Source of the DNA: Liquidambar formosana
Taxonomy: Eukaryota; Streptophyta; Magnoliopsida; Saxifragales; Altingiaceae
DNA: 64,000 nucleotides
Assembly: GCA_039720395.1 (NCBI GenBank)
Contig: CM077820.1
Coordinates: 11,167,338 to 11,231,337, forward strand
Direction: 5' to 3'
Below, in pieces: positions 34,505 through 45,435 of this stretch. Position 1 is the first letter of the stretch, and every line of letters starts with the position of its first letter. The position numbers and the translations under genes were made by a program. The notes beneath the pieces were generated by a model that was not told the origin of the DNA, searched no databases, and was given only the letters and a program-made list of their open reading frames with translations.

Positions 34505-34839
34505 ATCAGCAGGACAATTTCTCTACATTCTCCACTAACATGCATTTTACGAATAAAATATTAACACAACTAACATTAATTTAATCTACAAAAGTCTCAA
34601 TCAGCATACACTAATATTAAACAATCATTAAAATATACCAAAAATACTAACACTAACATTAAATATTCTAACCACACTTAATAAAATAACCTAACTAATA
34701 TTATAATGATATAATCTAATCCATTTTAATCAAAACCAGAATAAATTATAATAAACAATATAACCCACACGTACTCACATTAAACCCATGAATATAGTAC
34801 TAAAACTAATTACTCTAACATTAACTAATGAATGGTAAT

Positions 34840-37436
34840 TGTCACACCCCATTTTTGCACCACCTTACTAGGGCTCATCATTTCATGCATGTTTTTGTTT
34901 TGTTTTTGAGTCTAGTCACTTGCATTAGTTTTCTAGAGTCACAAGGACAATGGATATGAATTTTGGTTCAAATTGGAGTTGATCTTGAGGGATAATAAGA
35001 GCTTTTGTGACTTGAGGGGCATAATCGTCTTTTAAGTCCCAAACTTTTCATTTGACCTTGGAATGATCTCCAAATTGTCAATTGGAGTTCATATGGATGC
35101 ATATGAGGTATTAAGTCCCGTGGCCCTGATGATGAGTTTAGTGTGGTTATTTACGGATTATCCTTGAAGAATTAGTGTGAATCACAGCATGAGATTTTTG
35201 GTTAAAATGAAAAGAAAATTATTTTATTAAATTAGCCATTTTTATCATGACACTAACACGTGTACGTATGTGATGAGTGTGTGTACGCACATACGATACA
35301 TGTGCATGCGTGTTAGCGGTCAGTTTCCCAATTTTTATAAAAGACAATTTCCTTTTCCTATTCAGATTAGAAGTCTTTTATCATTATAAAATACCTTTTG
35401 ATTATTCTCCAAAGAAACCTAGTCCAGGAAGGAAAGGGAAACTCCAGATTTCAGCTATAAATACTCTCCTAATGTCTTTAAACAAGGGAGAGGAGAAGAG
35501 GGTTTGGAGGGAGTGAAATTCGTCATAATTCAGCAGCAGATTTTCTGAAAACCAGCAGTCGTATTTTAATCATAACTTTTTCATCCGAAGTCAGAATTTG
35601 ATGAAATTGGTCTTGTTAGAAAGATAATTCAATTATCTACAACTTTGTATTTCACAAGCTTTGTCCAAATCCAACGTTTTCATACCCAAAAACGCGATTG
35701 AAGTTGCTGCTGCTGCAAAGTGACGAAAATCACTTTTCTTTTCTCTTGTTCTCTTTTTTGTTTTCTATTTTCTTTTCAAAGTTGAGTGAGTTTTGATCTC
35801 TTTGCTGTGATACCACTTTGACAAAGAGGAGGATTCATGTTGGTTTGATTCACTCTAAAGACCTGAGGAGCCACGAACAATTACAAACACAAAGGAAGGC
35901 CCTTCCTAAGGTATTCTCCTTCTCTATTCAAGCTTAAACTAGGTTTTCATATGGGTTAGGCTTATTGCATGTTAAAGGTAACTTTTTTATCATGTATTAA
36001 CACTCTAGCTAGTTAATATACATGGAATATCTATTTTTTATCTACTGTTTAGCATGCTTTAGGGCTGTCCTTTAGGTTTTTAATGCATAGTTATGATTCT
36101 TGTGCTCCTGTTTGTCCTTGTGCTAGGATTAGTGTCATTGCATGTTAGAGTTAGGATTTTCATCATGTTATATTGCTTTAGTTAGTTAATATGCATGATT
36201 TAATTTCTGTTTAGTTTGGTTTTAGCATGATTAAAGTATGTCTTGTGGGTTTTTAAGCATATTTGTGAGTTTAGGGTTTTAGAGTCATTGTTTCGTGTTT
36301 GTTTTCATATAACATGATAAAGTAGACTTTTTTATTGGTTTTTCTTCGTGTTTGCTGTATATGTCTTGCATATAGAGTAAACATGATAGTTTTGCATGCA
36401 TGTTAGTATGTTCTAGGGTTTTTATGCATGATATGGTTCTAGGAATATGTTAGGACTTATTATTGTTCGCTGTTTTTGCTATTGGCATGCTTAGTGGATG
36501 ATTTTAGGTCATAATACTATTCTGTCCAGATTTGCATGTTAGTGTTTTTGCATGGTTTTGAGCACTTGTAAGGGTGCAAATAGGTGTGGTATTTGTCCTA
36601 TTGCAAATAGGGCTGTTTATGTCTGAAATGGCTAAATGCTTGGAGCAATTGCGCTCAGGTAAGTGGGTGTGAAGGTGCCCCAATTCACCTTTCTTTCTTA
36701 ACTCATTCTCTTCTCCCTATCTAGGGTTAATTTTTAATATGATCCTATGGTTTAATTAGAGGTTTCCTTCATAAACAAAATTCTGGTTTTTATTAAGGTT
36801 TCCATTTTGTGGATTTCTTTCCTAAAATCAAACTTTCTATCAATTCTCTTTTGATCAAATAAGGAAACCTAGGGTTTTTACCATAGGTTTGTATTAGGAT
36901 TTAACCTTAGTTCTAATCGAACTACGTGGACTTTGATCCATGTATTTCGTTGCATGGTACGTAGGCGCTCTTCGTGAGGCTCAAGTCCGTTCTAGGATCC
37001 AAGCATCCTAGGTTTATTTTTGTTTTCTTTTTTTCTTTTTCTGTTTTTATGTGCTTATTATGCATGGATGGATGAATGAAATATATGATATGCATGCAAT
37101 TCTTGTGATGATATATTTGCTGATTTTTGTATGGAAAGATCTTGATTTAGCCCAAATGAACTGAGAGACCGAAAGGGTGACATGGGTGCCTATAGGCTTT
37201 GCCTAGAACCTTCCCATGTCATAACTTAGCCTCCGAATCCCCGATTTCTTTGGTTTTCAAAAGATTGGTTTTTGCCTTTCCTTTTTTATGGAGTCATTCA
37301 AATTGTTTTCCTAAAACAAACTATTTTTAGGGTTTTCCTTGTTTCCTTTAAAAAATAAGGTGGCGACTCCTTTCCTTTTTCTTTTTCAAACCCATTTTCT
37401 TTCAATCCCTTGTGGGCCCAATTTCCGGGGTTCACA
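34840..37436 (+). mobile_element. Nested long LTR (probable solo LTR) with 5-bp target duplication
   Basis: It begins TGTCACACCCCATTTTTGCA and ends GGGGTTCACA, with a perfect GTAAT duplication (34835-34839 and 37437-37441). In 2.6 kb there is no gag or pol. TATAAATA at about 35457 could be its promoter, and an AAGGTGGCGACTCC block near the end recalls the other Tat-like LTRs here. A GTGTACGTATGTG...TGTGTACGCACATACG cluster lies at 35262-35310, upstream of the TATA box. Confidence 0.8.
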
Positions 37437-37473
37437 GTAATAAACAAAATAATTCTCTACCAGGAGAAGTGGT

Positions 37474-37502
37474 GCGTACGCATCACGCAGTGGTGCGTAC
37501 GT
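37474..37502. repeat. Phased palindrome array 2
   Basis: GCGTACGC at 37474 and the variant GCGTACGT at 37495, 21 bp apart, lie just beyond the nested insert in the same host LTR. Confidence 0.85.
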
Positions 37503-38497
37503 ACCAACTTAGCTCAAATGATGAACGGTCATAAGTTGGTCAAACTGTGGTCAAAATGACCAACCAAATGTCCCACATGATAGGTCTCAACAAGACGAAT
37601 CCACCTGTCAAATTTGGAGTCAATCGGGCCAACCTAAGGTCTTCAAATGCTAGGGAACACGGTACCTGTGGGTGAGTATGCCCACACTGGATCACTGTCC
37701 ACTTCACCTTCAACCTCAGAACGGGTTGAAGCTGAAAAATGCAGTATTGAGCTTTGTCCCGTGCTAACTTCTCCCTAACTTATCTTACTCATTTCTTAAC
37801 CGAATTTAATGATTCAAAAACCAAATTGAAGCTCTTGCAGCGCACTACAAGCGCGCATAAATCGTTCATCCAAAAACTTGCAGAATCATGATTATTTTTT
37901 GGGTCAAAGTCTTGAGTTTATAACCCGAAAACCCGTCAATTCAAGAACTCATGTCACGGCTATTTTCCTTCAAATCTAACATTACCAATGATTTTCTTGA
38001 CCTTAACAGTGTAACATGGCATCATTATATTAAACAATAACTCATAGAAACAAATATGCAGTATAAATTTACAGTGCATATATATATGTGTGTCTGTGAT
38101 ACGTACCCCTCAGGTTTGAATGCTTCCAATATCAACGCAGCAATTCCCTTCTCGCGGCTTTGGATTACAACATTCAACACTCTTTTCTCTCTTCTGGTTT
38201 TCTGGTGTTTTGGTGGGTATTTGGTTTCTCTCACTCTCTCTTTCTGGCCGTTCTCTCTTCAGCCTCTATCCAAAAAAAGGAAATAGCTCTATCTCTAAAA
38301 AAGGACCCCCTTCCTCAGTCCCATCAGTAGAGTATAAATAGGGTTCAATTAGGTTTTGAAAACATCCCCTGACTGGCCCATCCCCTACCCATGCGGGGAA
38401 CACCCGTGGGAATCTCCCCACTCCCCCCCATACTCTCCCCCATGCTCTCATGTTTAGTGGGAGACAGGTCTGAAGATGCCTGAAAAAGGCATAAGGT

Positions 38498-38547
38498 GCG
38501 TACGCATGGAAACATGGTGCGTACGCACCACCCATTGGTGCGTACGC
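38498..38547. repeat. Phased palindrome array 3
   Basis: GCGTACGC starts at 38498, 38519 and 38540, spaced exactly 21 bp. On the LTR's own strand the array lies upstream of a TATTTATA motif near 38330. Confidence 0.9.
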
Positions 38548-38719
38548 ATGAAATGTAGAAAGACAGTATTTTCCTGTTGTAATCTTGGCTACTCGTCGGG
38601 AATTGCTTTGTCATTATCTCAAAACATACAATAAACCTCATCATTGGGTTTCCAAAATATGTGATTTCAAATTAATTAGGTGGTACAAAATGGGGTGTCT
38701 ACAGCTGATTTAGAACTAA

Positions 38720-39445
38720 GGACATGTTTGATTGAGCATCTTAGCAACCTAAAATCACTTTTCGAGCCTATTATGATGATTTGACCATAAGTGCTTATGA
38801 GTTGTAAAAGTGATTCTAGTATAAGCAAGGTTGTCCCAACTTTGGCTGAAAAGCTATACAGAAATCAAATAATAATGAAACTTTTAATATTGACAAGCGT
38901 GCCTTCCATATTATAATGCGTGAAACAAAGACAACAACGCATCCTTTTGCTTTCAACGACTCTCAATTTTATTTTCTTTGGTTCACATTATATGCATCAC
39001 AAGTGATGAAAAAAAAAAAAAGATTAAGTAAATCCAGGGTGTTCTTAATTCTCTCTCCAGCTGGAACATAGAGAGAATAGAAAAGTTGATAGAAAAATTT
39101 AAGTCAATTTACAAAATCTAGTTGAAGAAACCTAATAGGTGTTGTAATTAATGGTTGAGAGCTATGATAGGTGTTGTAACGGTTCCGAAGAAAGGAGGAA
39201 AGAAGAGCAGATTTGGTAGAAGAAACCCCTATACCTTCAAAACTTTTCTTAGGCACTCGTCAGTCTGACTTTTTTAGAAAAAGTTGAACCAACAAATTGT
39301 TGGAATAAACATAATTAAATTTTGGGCCTCAACAAGTTTACAAAAAGCAGGCCTAACTTACTTGGTCCGGGACTATATCCAGTAGATTGATGTGGTTTTG
39401 GGCTTTGCCTAACACCCCCGCCTGACAGTCGACTAACAAACACAT
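38720..39445. other. Non-coding stretch
   Basis: No gene is recognised. 38710-38830 contains ACATGTTTGATTGAGCA and AAAAGTGATT phrases like those in small non-autonomous transposons. Confidence 0.4.
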
Positions 39446-39457
39446 GAAAATCACTAA

Positions 39458-39855
39458 GGGAACGGCTATTGCAACCCCCCAATCTTATCACCCCACCCCT
39501 CATCCTTTACGTTTTTAAGGTTTTATACAAAATATAAAAGGTTTTTATGAAAACCGGCCGTAATGTCCACTAAAAAACATCATTTTGAACAACTTTGTAG
39601 AAGAAAGTTTTTCCTAAATCTATCGTTTAAATATACTTTTTAGCCATTTATAGCCTTTATTTCATTTTTTGCCACAAAGTATACCTAAATGATAGATTTT
39701 GGAAAACTTTATTTTACAAAGTTGTTCAAAATGATGTTTTCTAATGGACCATGTGACCGGTTTTTGCAAAAACCTTTTATATTTTTCATGAAATCTTAAA
39801 AACCAAAAAGAAAGGGGTGGGGTTATAAGAATGGGGGGTTGCAATAGCCGTTCCC
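39458..39855. mobile_element. Foldback MITE, MULE type, copy 2
   Basis: GGGAACGGCTATTGCAACCC and its inverse form the ends, flanked by a perfect 9-bp duplication AATCACTAA (39449-39457 and 39856-39864). The length (398 bp) and palindromic interior match copy 1 at 27852. The same inner motifs occur, such as AACCGGCCGTAATGTCCACT and ATCATTTTGAACAACTTTGT. Confidence 0.9.
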
Positions 39856-39869
39856 AATCACTAATAGCG

Positions 39870-40250
39870 CTTGAAAACTATTGAATGAGGGCAGATACCC
39901 TATCCAATCTATCATACTAATATGTCAAAGCTAGGCTTCTGTAACTGTGGAAAAAATTAGCCTAAACCTTTTTTTTTCTCACACAACCATATCATACGTA
40001 AAAGAGTTACAGCTCCATTGTGGGCTTGTGGCTTGCACTCTTAGCAAGCAGTTTGATGTGGAGGAAATTCGATTTGCAAAGCATTTGAAAACATCTTCAT
40101 TAATGCCGGCTATAGATGGTGTCTGTGAGTTGAAAACATCTTTACCAGCAACAGATGGTGTCGGTTTCAAATGGCCAGAAGAACAAACCCCAATAGATCT
40201 TTTACCCAACTGCAAATGTGGCACATCGATTTCTGGCTTCTCATTGCAAA
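39870..40250 (+). other. Unidentified sequence with a 107-codon open frame
   Basis: A + frame at 39947-40270 includes KHLKTSSLMPAIDGVCELKT and a partial internal echo (LPATDGVG). I recognise no domain. Its 3' part is shared in diverged form with 24440-24560, upstream of the other copy of the 290-bp repeat, so it is probably part of a longer dispersed repeat and not a gene. Confidence 0.3.
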
Positions 40251-40538
40251 TGCATTTTGGAATCCACTAAAATAAATAGTTATCAACAAGTGGTAGCCCA
40301 AATTTAAGAAGAAATGATTAATATGCCCAACAGCTTCATTAAGGTTGACTTAAAAATAATTTATTATGAAACAGAATTGTTGAAACTAATGTTCTTAATT
40401 AAACAAGCGGTAGAAAATTTATTAATGTGGAATTCATAACAATGATTTTGGGCTTTAGGACTTGTATCATTTAAAAGTAGACTTACAAACAATTATAACC
40501 ACAAAGTTCAATAATTTTCCCATAAAAAGGAACTACTC
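40250..40538 (+). repeat. Dispersed 290-bp repeat, copy 2 (interrupted by an LTR)
   Basis: Nearly identical to 24560-24858 up to AACTACTC, where the LTR beginning TGTAGACACC cuts in. Confidence 0.8.
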
Positions 40539-40686
40539 TGTAGACACCCCATTTTGTCCCTACATTTGATGATGATTTCCCGACGATGAGGTCCACAATG
40601 TTTGCCGTCTACTCGGGTCTCTTTCTACGCGCAAAGCAAGCAAATGGGGATTCAAACGATTAAATTAGACAGCCGAGGAATGTGGT

Positions 40687-40777
40687 GCGTACGCATATTT
40701 ATAATATGCGTACGCATGGTGGTTTCATGCGTACGCATGAACATCCATGCGTACGCATAAAAGGAATATGCGTACGC
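40687..40777. repeat. Phased palindrome array 4
   Basis: Five GCGTACGC copies at 40687, 40708, 40729, 40749 and 40770 (spacing 21, 21, 20, 21), mostly extended to ATGCGTACGCAT. It ends about 180 bp upstream of the LTR TATA box. Confidence 0.95.
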
Positions 40778-41401
40778 ATGGGATTCTATTTTCCTCATCT
40801 GAATGATGCCTGCCTTCCACTTCGACCGAAAGTGTTGTCGGGGGGAATGATTTGGCCTTGAATTGGCCCGACCACTGAACAAGGGGAGCGTGGGGGGGGT
40901 CAAAGAGGATGGGGTTTGAGGTCATGGATGACGACCTCACCCGGGTGATTTTTCCTATAAATAGCAGAGCTCTTGGGAGCTCAGGGGACGGAGGGGGGAG
41001 AAGGCAGAAACAGGGGAGGTCAGTGAGAGGAAATAGATAGAGAAATAAGGAGGAGCTGCATTTTGAGTAACTGCTAGTTATTTTGAGGGTGAGAGAAATA
41101 TGGGAAAGGTGAGAGAAATAAACTGAGAGAAAAGAGAGGAAAATATAATAGAGAGTTAGACCAGTGAGACTGGGAAAAGCTTGTTTTGCGCAACAGGGGA
41201 GACGCTGCCGGGTTGACGGTGGACCTGAGGGAAGGATTTAATTTCAATTTGCTTTATTTTTAAGAGGTACGTAGTATTTATTCATTTATATAATTATGTA
41301 GGATGTTTAGAAGTTCATTTATTGTATACACTGTCCATTTTTGACCAATAATATTCTTCGGGAGGTCCAAATCCGCGGAGAAGATGATTTGGTGAAACCA
41401 T

Positions 41402-41532
41402 GAGTACTCGCGAAATGTCATGCGTACGCATAATTTTATTATGCATATGCATGGTAGGTGCGTACGCATGGTGAGACCATGCGTACGCATGATAATACCA
41501 TGCGTACGCATGGTAAGACCGCGAGTACTCGC
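41402..41532. repeat. Phased palindrome array 5 bracketed by GAGTACTC palindromes
   Basis: Units at 41422, 41443 (GCATATGC variant), 41460, 41481 and 41502 are mostly 21 bp apart. The array is bracketed by GAGTACTCGCG (41402) and GCGAGTACTCGCG (41521). Confidence 0.9.
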
Positions 41533-41962
41533 GACAGTGCGTTTTCTCTTATTTTCATTCTGTTAAAGCTTCTATACTTTGTTATTAAATATTTATGCTT
41601 TGTTTATTTATTCTATGCCATTAATCCATCATTCGTGTGTGCCATTTATTTATTGTATGATTAACAGGTGTTCCGGATTTTATTAAAATATTAAATATGG
41701 TCAATGAATACAAGAATGAGGGCCGGTTTATTACCGGGCATTGTTGGGTGCCTAACACCTTCCCAACATGTACCTTAGCTACGAACCCATCTCTAGTTAA
41801 TAAAATTGGTCCTGGACCCTTCCAGGTGGCGACTCTCATTTGCACGCTAATCCTAAATGGATTAGCACCATCAGAAAGCAGAAAAGCAGGTAAATACAGG
41901 TGAACAGAGGAAAACGCGCGAGCGCGCGTGGCGGCGGTGAAAAAGGTCGGTGCGACCACAGT

Positions 41963-41980
41963 GGCGACTCTGCTGGGGAC
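41963..41980 (+). other. Primer-binding site of the LTR retrotransposon
   Basis: TGGCGACTCTGCTGGGGA is complementary to a tRNA 3' end finishing in CCA. From knowledge of Tat/Ogre elements this is probably tRNA-Arg. It starts two bases after the LTR end. Confidence 0.65.
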
Positions 41981-43000
41981 TGAGCTCAACCTCAAAGTAT
42001 TCATTGACCATAATTAATATTTTAATTTAATACGAAAAAACCAAAAAAAAATGAATAAATGTTTTTTTTTGAAAAAAAAAAATATAATGTTGTTTTTTAC
42101 AATAAAATACTGCACACACACACCGGCCTGTGTCTAAACCCCGATGGCAGTTGGGTGAGGGTTCCCAGATTCCACTCGATTCTTGGGTAATTCTTATCTG
42201 CTCCATCAGCCCACAGCCTGTGCCACTAGCCTGTGATAAGCTTGTGAGTACGTTAACGGATTGCTCTCGGGCATCCTAGCTTGGGTAACCCATTGAAGGC
42301 GGAGGATATAAGGAGACCCTTGGTTTGAACTGCACGTTAAAAACATGGGTAAATTTACTTTTTCTGTACAATCCTGTGTGAATGTGTGACATGCATCATT
42401 TTCATTTTTAGGACCGGGTATGGGGCAAGGCCCAAAATTGTATAAAGGTTTTTTATCATTTCTAGGATTGGTAATGGGGCGAGGCCCAGTATTGTTTAAA
42501 GTCTTTTAATTAAAACCCAAACAAAGAGTCAATCTTGCAATTAGTTCACACCTATTAGAGAGTTATGAGACCACTGCATGTGCCTACTGTATAGAGATTA
42601 CTGTTCATAGTCGTTGGAAACCTACTAGTTATAGCCTTTGGAGTGCACTCTTTCTAGCTTTTTGGGATCTGCTATTTCTAGCCGTTGTAGGTTTGTTCCT
42701 TAAGTATCCATTGTTATGCCTCTTAGATCTGCGCCTCTGTAACCATGACTTCTTCTGAGTGCCTTATAGCTGTCGTCTTGCACTTCACCCTTTTCATCTT
42801 AATGGTCAGCTTCTGTTTACGTGAGGAGGTTCCAGTGAAGGTGGCAGTTTCGTTTGTGACATTTTTTATAATGTCACTCGTGTTGATGTATTTCCTTTAT
42901 TCTTAGGTCTTTAGAGGTTTGTTCCATGTAAGTGTGTTTTGCGGCTATTTGTATTTCTTTTTTCCATTTTTCTCAATTTTTTGCTTCTTTCCAAATTATT
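41981..43000 (+). mobile_element. Untranslated leader of the Tat/Ogre-like retrotransposon
   Basis: A non-coding leader of the type seen between LTR and gag in this lineage, with two echoes of GGGGC(A/G)AGGCCCA (42423, 42477) and a CACACACACAC tract at 42114. No gag ORF begins before homology stops near 43000, where host exons resume at 43246. The 3' limit is approximate. Confidence 0.5.
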
Positions 43001-43245
43001 ATGATTTTCAGATATAAATACAATATTTTGTCGAAATTTTTTTATCCCATTACATAAACACTTACAATTTTCAATTCAGCCAAGTGATTCAATTTTAAAC
43101 ACCCCGTACTAATCCAATCTACAATACAAATTGTTACAACCATGGTAAAGGTCATAATGCTGCCCATGCACAGAAATTTTAAGGTACAGGGACGTATTAT
43201 TTTGTCAAGAACAATAATTCAATACTAGAATAAACTTCACTACCT

Positions 43246-45367
43246 CTAATGACAAATTGCTTCTAACGACACAAGAAGACAAGAGAGTATTGCAATAGAT
43301 GATGCAACCATGTAAACTTTTAAGAAATTCACTCGGCTGCGTCTACGACCTTCAACACAACAAATGAAAGGAATCAATACTAAAACAGATCCAGAAAATT
43401 GCAGTAACTTGAAGAGAAGCAGAGGTTTCAGTCAGTAACCTAATTCTCCTACTATGAGAGAAATGAAACCTATAGCAGTTGATAAAATAGCAAGCATATT
43501 GGGACTCTCCTCCTTTGATGTTGGTAGAAAAGTGTACAGCACTCCTATCAATTGAATGATAGCCTGCAATAAATGATCCAATCTTGTTAATAGAGATTTT
43601 TTATTTAAAAAAAAGGGGGGGGGGGGGGGGGGGAAAAAATGTAGAGTTGAATACATAGTGGAATGTGAAAAATAACTCTTATTAATAGTGTATAAAACAT
43701 TATTACAAACAACTCCCAACCACTCACAACAAAGTACTCTACACTCCACACACACAAGGACACCTACCACTCACCTGTACTTACACCACACTGTGCTACA
43801 CTTTTGCACACACTAGGGACACCCACACTTACTACTACCTCACACCTTAGTGTTGTCTCTACACCCTTCACACCTTATAAACCCTCACACTCATACTTAT
43901 GTTTCACTCTACACTTTACACACTAGACACACCTCACTTACACAGTTACACCTTGGTGTTTTTCCACCTTGTACCACAATAGTGGGACTCAGGCCCCTTT
44001 TATAGAAGGATTATGCCAACTCTAGAGTTGGTTCCACACTGACTTGAAATTCCTAGAAAATTCGCAAGTGAGAGAAGAAGAGATAAGGAGATAATCTACA
44101 GATAGAGTTTTTGAGAGAAAGGGCAGTGGAGAAAAACCACTGGAGAGAGAAAAATAAGAATAAGAAGGATTAGAGGAGAAGAAGAGAATTGGCGGTGACT
44201 CTCAAAACTTCCCTTCAATGCCACTCCCCTTTTTATTTCAGCTCTAGTAGTCATCCCAAGCTGCTTTCGTAATTCTTCAAAATTCGTAGCATACCCCAAT
44301 TATGACTCAAGGAGAGCTATTCTAAACTCCACTAAAGGAAGCTACATTAGGGCATGAGATATCACTTAGTGCCTATTGGGATAGCTTCAGAGTAGAATCA
44401 GAAGTAGAATCAGAAGCTGAATCAGAATCAGGGAGGAGGCAGCTTAATCTCTTTGGGCTTACAATCACTTTTCTCACTTTTTATCCAAACACCTTAAAAG
44501 TGATTATGGGCCATCAGAAGAGATTTTGGGCCTCCCAGAATCTCATCCAAACAGGCACTTAACCACCTGCCTCTTAAAATCATAGAGCCCACCCAAAAAA
44601 CCCATGAGGAATTGTCATTTCTATAGAGTATGGACCATATTCCAAATACTAACACAGAGGCTTCATTCAAACATGTCTGGACATACTCACACACCAAAAC
44701 ACCCCCCCTACTTGTAATGTTTCATTTTTTTGAACGACACCTGAATTAGTTGAAATGAGACCCAATCTTCCACAGGTTAGAGCAACCCCTCAGATTGAGC
44801 TAAAACCTCAAAAGATCTGAAGTGACTTAGGTGACCTAGAATAACCAGGATGGACTGGAATGGTTGAACCCATTGGACCCCTTATTTATCTTAAATAGAT
44901 AATCCTTTTTTTTACTTACATATTTATCAACTCTAATTCCAACCCATTTTGACCTGCTAGTTGAATTGGATTAAACCAAACTAAACTCCTTCCCCTACCA
45001 ATAACCATTTGAACACTTTAATCCTATGATTCCCTATTTGAATCTAAACGCACGATAAAATCTTGCAATTCTAGGTGTGTTCAAGTAAACATTACAACCA
45101 AATTATGCACACTATTATCATACTATATCCACTTCTTCAGTTTCTACTTAATTTAATACATATTTACAGGAAAAAAAATAAAGGAGGAAGAAGAAGAAGA
45201 GAGAGAAGCTAGGGATTTTTGTTCATAACTATTGCCAACTCCTTAAAAATGACTCTTTGACATCAAGGCTCCATGGGTTGCAGTAGAAATGCTTTTCTGG
45301 GGTTCTGCTTGTTTCTAGGGAAAACATTAACTTCAAGGCTCCAATATCTCAATGAGCATTCTACCGT

Positions 45368-45435
<68 letters not shown>

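Larger units (their letters stand above)
33967..38703 (-). mobile_element. Solo LTR (Tat/Ogre-like), interrupted by a nested LTR
   Basis: On the minus strand it starts TGTAGACACCCCATTTTGTA at 38703, like the LTR at 40539, and shares with it the ACCTTCCCAA-ATGTACC and GGTGGCGACTC motifs near its 3' side (34000-34130). It ends about TTTCCTAACA at 33967. Subtracting the insert at 34840-37436 and one target copy leaves about 2.1 kb. It carries GCGTACGC arrays on both sides of the insert. No flanking 5-bp duplication could be read, so the left limit is uncertain. Confidence 0.6.
40539..41961 (+). mobile_element. 5' LTR of a Tat/Ogre-like Ty3-gypsy retrotransposon
   Basis: It runs from TGTAGACACCCCATTTTGTC to GGTGCGACCACA and is followed one base later by a primer-binding site. 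CCTATAAATAGCAGAG near 40955 is a promoter candidate. ATTACCGGGCATTGTTGGGT and CCAGGTGGCGACTCTC near the 3' side match the solo LTR at 33967-38703. It holds palindrome arrays before and after the TATA box. No downstream LTR partner lies in the window, so the element is truncated or rearranged. Confidence 0.75.

Noticed and set aside
40687..41509. CRISPR-like array
   Set aside because: Units are 8-12 bp palindromes with about 10-bp spacers in a plant LTR; neither repeat nor spacer lengths fit CRISPR and no cas genes exist here.
40652..41664. ORFs with a repeated MRTH heptapeptide
   Set aside because: Produced by the 21-bp period of the palindromic arrays (7 codons); readable on both strands and located in LTRs.
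43432..43770. Single 112-codon minus ORF as a gene
   Set aside because: Only its last 41 codons are exon 3 of the membrane-protein gene; the rest is intron including a poly-G-derived proline run.
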